Source: Angelakisella sp.
Lineage (GTDB): Bacteria > Bacillota > Clostridia > Oscillospirales > Ruminococcaceae
DNA: 10,341 nt
Direction: 5' to 3'
NCBI GenBank assembly: GCA_013316495.1
Contig: WSMP01000052.1
Location: 1-10,341 of the forward strand
Shown here: positions 8,201-10,341 of the stretch, one piece after another
Layout: each line of letters begins with the position of its first letter
Numbering within the stretch: position 1 is the stretch's first letter
The notes under the pieces: generated by a model
What the model was told of the DNA's origin: nothing
What the model saw: only the letters and a program-made list of their open reading frames with translations
Database searches by the model: none
Made by a program: the position numbers and the translations under genes

Positions 8201-8361
8201 TCTGCCAAGGTCACATCGGCCCTGGCTGCCAGGGCCTGCTCTGGTTTTCTGCTTTCCAGCAGCTCATGGGTAAAGCCTTCCAGAGGAGCCAGTTCCCGGA
8301 CCGGGTCAAAGAGCTCGGACTGCTCCCCCGCCAGATAGAATATGGTATGGCAATGATACAT
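5218..8361 (-). CDS. Soluble hybrid sensor histidine kinase with PAS domains and two receivers
   Basis: This 1047-residue hybrid kinase has no transmembrane segment, so it should be cytoplasmic. The ATG at 8361 is chosen because CTCCCCC at 8370-8376 (GGGGGAG on the coding strand) lies 8 nt upstream; a longer start at 8424 would overlap the promoter. Domains in order: a receiver-like but degenerate N-terminal region (1-125, ending in VWTLPIS and an amphipathic helix); PAS 1 (about 130-245, with IWYKTKDGIHEKVNDSF); PAS 2 (about 255-372); a third PAS-like region (about 385-515); HisKA with phosphoacceptor His547 in SHDIRTP; HATPase with N-box Asn661/Asn665, DSGIGM (699-704) and GTGLGM (729-734); receiver 1 (about 785-905, acidic Asp790-792, Asp839, Thr868, Lys890); and receiver 2 (about 925-1045, Glu930/Asp931, Asp977, Thr1009, Lys1031). 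All catalytic residues of kinase and both receivers are present. There is no DNA-binding output domain, so it must pass phosphate or a conformational signal to another protein. Confidence 0.95.
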   Translation of the reverse strand: MYHCHTIFYLAGEQSELFDPVRELAPLEGFTHELLESRKPEQALAARADVTLADLRGADLEETAGMLAAWKKPGAHLILLVEVERAEELFERLPPEVTDVWTLPISPARWRFRLEKWQREWKDAKDLWQASQYLEAAINSSPNLIWYKTKDGIHEKVNDSFCETVGKTKEQVQGQGHAYIWDVEQDDPACIESERAVMESGRTHISEEVIQAGGEQKVLSTYKSPLYDLDGTVMGTVGVALDVTLERAYAQEITRKNQMLEAVFTSIDCGILCHSLDGTRIISINQAALRILDYPTQEELAADGLHSVSRWVVEEDRTQLQKKLHSLKKVGDTANLDYRILHKDGSLLHIMGSFKLIEEDEEIFYQQFLLDCTLQKQQEAQHRRRQMELVHALSVDYNLVCYFDLDTGKGRALRASGCAHNILESIFSGKLILEDCINQYIMEGVHPEDQEAMRQATSREHLLQELLEKPVCHLNYRTVCCGNVRYFQMKTVRAGDWNESHGVVLGFRTIDEETQEEREKKALLEDALSQANRASRAKSIFLSNMSHDIRTPMNAIIGFTALAITHIDHKEQVEEYLKKIMTSGNHLLSLINDVLDMSRIESGKMHLEEQPCSLPEILHELRNIIQADIHAKQLDLFLDAVDIRNEEIYCDRLRLNQVLLNLLGNAVKYTGAGGMVSVKVVERGGAPAGYANYDFHIKDSGIGMSEDFVAHIFEPFERERNSTISGIQGTGLGMAITKNIVDMMNGTIEVRSKQGVGTECIVSFTFRLHTGKKEPLAIPELNGLRALVVDDDFNTCDSVSCMLQEIGLRAEWTLSGKEAVLRTRQAVMRDDHYFVYIIDWLLPDMNGVEVARRIRQEVGHEAPIIVLTAYDWSDIEDEAREAGVTAFCSKPIFLSELHGCLHSILQADRQSSAASRVKQASCTGNILLVEDNELNQEIAVTILEEAGFTTEVAENGQIAVDMVKNSKPGQYQIVLMDVQMPVMDGYEAARAIRQLPDKALASIPILAMTANAFGEDKQEALRSGMNGHIAKPIDIEKLIDTLDEMLE

Positions 8362-8376
8362 GATGTAATCTCCCCC
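8362..8376 (-). promoter_or_regulatory. Ribosome binding site deciding the hybrid kinase start
   Basis: GGGGGAG on the minus strand (8370-8376) stands 8 nt before the ATG at 8361. This fixes the start 21 codons inside the longest open frame. Confidence 0.75.
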
Positions 8377-8408
8377 AGCCTGTGGTAATGCAATGTTACC
8401 TAAGTATA

Positions 8409-8437
8409 ATTCTAACAATAACACTATTTGATGTCAA
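8409..8437 (-). promoter_or_regulatory. Sigma-A promoter for the hybrid kinase / binding protein / MCP cluster
   Basis: On the minus strand a perfect TTGACA (8432-8437) is separated by 17 nt from TAGAAT (8409-8414). Transcription should begin near 8402, about 40 nt before the kinase ATG. The sequence TTATTG occurs twice on this strand, 19 bp apart (8435-8440 and 8416-8421). One copy overlaps the -35 box, a possible regulator site but weak evidence. Confidence 0.8.
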
Positions 8438-8576
8438 TAATTTAAGGGGAAGGATTAAATAAACCGGGGTGCCCGGCGTGCCGCCGGTGTCGCGCCCTAC
8501 GCTACCTTGGCAAAGGGCGAAAGCGAGTGCCTGGAGCCTAGGATTTTGCACCCATCTTTTGATAGCTTTGGCCGTT

Positions 8577-8610
8577 CTTCTTTTTCTTCTTTCGCAAGAA
8601 GAAAAAGAAG
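8577..8610. repeat. Perfect 15-bp inverted repeat with 4-nt loop
   Basis: CTTCTTTTTCTTCTT (8577-8591) and its exact complement AAGAAGAAAAAGAAG (8596-8610) enclose the loop TCGC. The arms are pyrimidine- or purine-only, and no T run follows on either strand, so it is not a classical terminator. A second hairpin, CTGGGG/CCCCAG (8617-8633), follows after 6 nt. Confidence 0.85.
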
Positions 8611-8644
8611 TGGGGGCTGGGGTGAAACCCCAGATTGGCTTAAG

Positions 8645-8801
8645 CCTTGTTTGAAAAATCGAAAAGGCCGCCTTTTTCTACAAGAAACAGCATCTGCATC
8701 GTCGTCAATGCTCGAAATACACAAAGTATTTCTCCGCTTTCCTCCTTGCAGCTATCTGTTCCTTGCGAAAATTTCAGCCTTTTCTCTATTTTCAAACAAG
8801 G
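8645..8801. repeat. 157-nt imperfect foldback (long nested inverted repeat), repeat or structured RNA
   Basis: Nested arms pair from the ends towards the middle. CCTTGTTTGAAAA (8645-8657) pairs with TTTTCAAACAAGG (8789-8801), 13 of 13. GAAAAGGC (8661-8668) pairs with GCCTTTTC (8777-8784), 8 of 8. TTTTC (8674-8678) pairs with GAAAA (8767-8771). CAAGAAACAG (8681-8690) pairs with CTGTTCCTTG (8756-8765), 9 of 10. CTGC (8694-8697) pairs with GCAG (8748-8751). The apical hairpin is GAAATAC/GTATTTC (8714-8732). Internal loops are small and nearly symmetric. I see no clear target-site duplication, transposase or promoter tied to it. It could be a transcribed RNA on either strand or a MITE-like palindromic element. 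Confidence 0.7.
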
Positions 8802-8832
8802 ACTAAACAGCGCGAACAGCTGAAAAGATATA

Positions 8833-8883
8833 GAACCGCCCCCTGACCCAGGATGCTCTCCTGCGGCAGGGGACGGTCTTTTT
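8833..8883 (-). terminator. Terminator downstream of the aldolase gene (probably bidirectional)
   Basis: GAACCGCCCCCTG (8833-8845) pairs with CAGGGGACGGTC (8867-8878) over about 12 bp with G-T wobbles, and a second small stem CAGGA/TCCTG caps it. On the minus strand it lies about 25 nt past the aldolase stop and is followed by the T-rich TCTATATCTTTT. On the plus strand TTTTT (8879-8883) follows directly, so it would also stop any plus-strand transcript of the structured block. Confidence 0.75.
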
Positions 8884-8903
8884 GCAGCTTAGCTGGGGTT
8901 TGC

Positions 8904-9839
8904 TTACGCCTTACCGGCGCAGCCCAGAACCTCCACCAGCTTGTGCTTCACCAGCTCCTTGATGTGGGCGCGGGCGGGGGTGAGGTACTGGCGGGGGTCA
9001 AAGTGGCTGGGGTTTTCCACCATATACTTGCGCAGGGCGGCGGTCATAGCCAGGCGCAGGTCGGAATCGATGTTGATTTTGCACACCGCCATGGTGGCCG
9101 CCTTGCGGAGCATATCCTCCGGGATGCCGATGGCGTCGGGCATCTGGCCGCCGAACTGGTTGACGGTGGCCACATCCTCCTGGATAACAGAGGAAGCGCC
9201 GTGGAGCACAATGGGGAAGCCAGGCAGGCGGCGGCCCACATCCTCCAGGATGTCAAAGCGCAGCTGGGGCTTCTGGCCGGGCTTGAACTTATAGGCGCCG
9301 TGGCTGGTGCCGATGGCGATAGCGAGGGAATCCACGCCGGTGCGGGTGACAAAGTCCTCCACCTGGGCAGGGTCGGTGAAGTGGGCGTCGTCCTCGGAGA
9401 CGTTGACGTCGTCCTCGATGCCGGCCAGCTGGCCCAGCTCCGCCTCTACCACAACCCCCTTATCGTGGGCGTACTCCACCACCTTGCGGGTGAGGGCCAC
9501 GTTGTCCTCGTAGTCGTGGTGGCTGCCATCGATCATCACCGAGGTAAAGCCCCCGTCGATGCAGGATTTGCAGATTTCAAAATCCGCGCCGTGGTCCAGA
9601 TGCAGGGCGATGGGCAGGCCGGTATCGGCAACGGCGGCCTCCACCAGCTTGGTGAGGTAGATATGCTTGGCGTACTTGCGGGCGCCGGCGGAAACCTGGA
9701 GGATGATGGGGGCCTTCTCCTCGGCGGCGGCCTCGGTGATGCCCTGGACGATCTCCATGTTGTTCACATTGAAGGCGCCGATGGCGTAGCCACCCTCATA
9801 GGCTTTTTTGAACATCTCGGTAGTAGTGACAAGCGGCAT
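8904..9839 (-). CDS. fba: Class II fructose-1,6-bisphosphate aldolase
   Basis: This 311-residue zinc-dependent aldolase cleaves fructose 1,6-bisphosphate to dihydroxyacetone phosphate and glyceraldehyde 3-phosphate in glycolysis, and runs in reverse in gluconeogenesis; it is cytosolic. Landmarks: GAFNVNN (21-27); LHLDHG (79-84) with catalytic Asp82 and zinc ligand His83; VEAELGQLAG (131-140) with the conserved Glu pair; GTSHGAYKFKPG (177-188) with zinc ligand His180; VLHGAS (211-216) with zinc ligand His213; and KINIDSD (254-260), the phosphate/substrate-binding loop. The length is normal for the class. The ATG at 9839 is supported by AAGGAGAG (9847-9854), 7 nt upstream. It appears monocistronic, with its own promoter (9898-9926) and terminator (8833-8883). 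Tagatose- or other ketose-bisphosphate specificity within the same fold cannot be excluded, but no sugar-catabolic genes adjoin it. Confidence 0.95.
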   Translation of the reverse strand: MPLVTTTEMFKKAYEGGYAIGAFNVNNMEIVQGITEAAAEEKAPIILQVSAGARKYAKHIYLTKLVEAAVADTGLPIALHLDHGADFEICKSCIDGGFTSVMIDGSHHDYEDNVALTRKVVEYAHDKGVVVEAELGQLAGIEDDVNVSEDDAHFTDPAQVEDFVTRTGVDSLAIAIGTSHGAYKFKPGQKPQLRFDILEDVGRRLPGFPIVLHGASSVIQEDVATVNQFGGQMPDAIGIPEDMLRKAATMAVCKINIDSDLRLAMTAALRKYMVENPSHFDPRQYLTPARAHIKELVKHKLVEVLGCAGKA

Positions 9840-9897
9840 AACGGATCTCTCCTTACACAGATAAATTCTTCCCGCAGCAGGGGGCTCTTACAGTCTT

Positions 9898-9926
9898 ATT
9901 TTACCAGCAACAGCCGTAAAATGCAA
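9898..9926 (-). promoter_or_regulatory. fba: Extended -10 promoter for the aldolase gene
   Basis: On the minus strand TTGCAT (9921-9926), a 17-nt spacer and TAAAAT (9898-9903) preceded by TGG form a good extended -10 sigma-A promoter. The leader to the ATG is about 50 nt. Confidence 0.75.
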
Positions 9927-9931
9927 GATGC

Positions 9932-9958
9932 TTGATTTTCCCGATTCCCGCATACAAT
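9932..9958 (+). promoter_or_regulatory. Possible promoter for the YtvI-like gene
   Basis: TTGATT (9932-9937) and TACAAT (9953-9958) are separated by only 15 nt, which is short for sigma-A. The position, about 25 nt before the start codon and divergent from the aldolase promoter, is sensible but the match is moderate. Confidence 0.35.
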
Positions 9959-9982
9959 ACAGGGAGAAAAGGGGGGCGCTTC

Positions 9983-10341
9983 ATGGGAAAGGAACGGTTT
10001 ATTAAAGCGGTGGTGTTTTGGCTGGCGGCGGCAGGGGTGGTTCTGGCGGTCCGGTGGCTGTTTCTCCCCTGCATGGGCCCCTTTCTGGTGGGATGGCTGA
10101 CGGCGGCCCTGGTGCGCCCCGCCGCCCGGCGGCTCTCCCGAAGCACCCCCCTGGGGACCCGCAGCGCCAGCTTTCTGACGCTGCTGCTCTTCTGGGCCGG
10201 GGCGGGGCTTCTTATATGGTGGCTGGGGCGGCGGCCTTCTCCCAGGGGGCGGCGCTGCTGGAGCGGCTCCCCAGCTGGTACCGGCGGGGGTTTTTGCCAG
10301 CGGCGCGGGAGATGGGCCAGCAGGCCATGCACCTGCTGGGC
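9983..10341 (+). CDS. YtvI/AI-2E family membrane protein, 3'-truncated, with an apparent frameshift
   Basis: ATG 9983 follows AAGGGGGG (9969-9976) by 6 nt. The frame begins MGKERFIKAVVFWLAAAG, giving a first membrane helix (about 7-30), then GPFLVGWLTAALVRPAARRLSR and a second hydrophobic stretch (SFLTLLLFWAGAGLLIWWLGR). This matches the N-terminus of the AI-2E/YtvI transporter-like family, in which Clostridia and Bacillus members include a sporulation integral membrane protein. After about 10231 the family-like continuation, AAFSQGAALLERLPSWYRRG, lies in another frame with strongly G/C-ending codons, while the original frame turns Arg/Cys/Gly-rich. Restoring one G in the GGCC at 10233-10236 would join both parts as LGRRAFSQGA. 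Neither frame meets a stop before the window ends. It may be a real mutation or a sequencing error. The family call is from the N-terminal pattern only. Confidence 0.6.
   Translation, partial: MGKERFIKAVVFWLAAAGVVLAVRWLFLPCMGPFLVGWLTAALVRPAARRLSRSTPLGTRSASFLTLLLFWAGAGLLIWWLGRRPSPRGRRCWSGSPAGTGGGFCQRRGRWASRPCTCW

Larger units (their letters stand above)
8438..8832. other. Long non-coding, highly structured intergenic block
   Basis: No open frame here has a supported start, ribosome site or family resemblance. The block holds a GC-rich hairpin (CCGGCG/CGCCGG, 8473-8487), a perfect 15-bp hairpin (8577-8610), a 6-bp hairpin (8617-8633) and a 157-nt foldback (8645-8801). Base use is mixed and more AT-rich than the flanking genes, especially after 8570. 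It sits between the start of the kinase gene and the end of the aldolase gene, so neither needs it as a promoter. A dispersed repeat cluster or a structured RNA would fit. Confidence 0.6.

Noticed and set aside
8479..8522. CGCCCT/AGGGCG pairing near 8492-8519 as a further hairpin
   Set aside because: It is only 6 bp across a 15-nt loop with no extension, and could easily be chance in GC-rich sequence.
8497..8724. 75-codon minus-strand frame (and 61- and 99-codon plus-strand frames) in the structured intergenic block
   Set aside because: No ribosome binding site or homology is visible, and the frames run through perfect hairpins, so the sequence is better explained as non-coding repeat or RNA.
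8853..9935. 360-codon plus-strand open frame opposite the aldolase gene
   Set aside because: It is antisense to a clearly identified aldolase and runs over the aldolase promoter and terminator.
1..10341. tRNA, rRNA, CRISPR array or insertion sequence
   Set aside because: I saw no cloverleaf with TTCRA-type arm, no regularly spaced direct repeats and no transposase-like frame on either strand.

Overview
The window is GC-rich with strongly G/C-biased third codon positions. It has clean Gram-positive-style Shine-Dalgarno sites, a lipoprotein solute-binding protein, a class II aldolase and a YtvI-like sporulation membrane protein. Together these point to a high-GC, probably spore-forming Clostridia lineage, most likely an Oscillospiraceae-type gut anaerobe. 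That placement is inferred from gene style, not from a marker gene.

Left part (1-2226, + strand). The end of an aconitase-superfamily large subunit, cut off by the window edge, overlaps its small subunit by ATGA. The pair keeps the 4Fe-4S cysteines but has lost several catalytic and substrate-binding residues of ordinary isopropylmalate dehydratase or aconitase, so its substrate is probably different. A strong hairpin terminator closes this operon. An independent sigma-A promoter then drives a GntR/FadR-type (FCD) regulator, a candidate controller of the dehydratase.

Middle part (2235-8437, - strand). A near-consensus promoter drives a three-gene sensory cluster: a soluble hybrid histidine kinase (degenerate receiver-like N-terminus, three PAS-like regions, HisKA/HATPase, two receivers), an orphan solute-binding lipoprotein without permease or ATPase genes, and a methyl-accepting chemotaxis-type receptor. 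A terminator-like hairpin lies between the kinase and the lipoprotein gene, so the last two genes may be expressed at a different level. The receptor gene converges on the GntR gene with only 8 nt between stops.

Non-coding block (8438-8903). Nearly 470 bases hold no credible gene but are unusually structured. There is a perfect 15-bp hairpin, several smaller ones, and a 157-nt imperfect foldback (8645-8801) whose nested arms pair almost to the tip. A hairpin terminator near 8833-8883 follows. The foldback looks like a dispersed repeat or a structured RNA and is the least explained part of the window.

Right part (8904-10341). A class II fructose-bisphosphate aldolase gene (- strand) has its own extended -10 promoter. 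It is divergent from the 5' end of a YtvI/AI-2E family membrane protein gene (+ strand). That gene shows an apparent one-base frameshift near 10231-10236 before the window ends.
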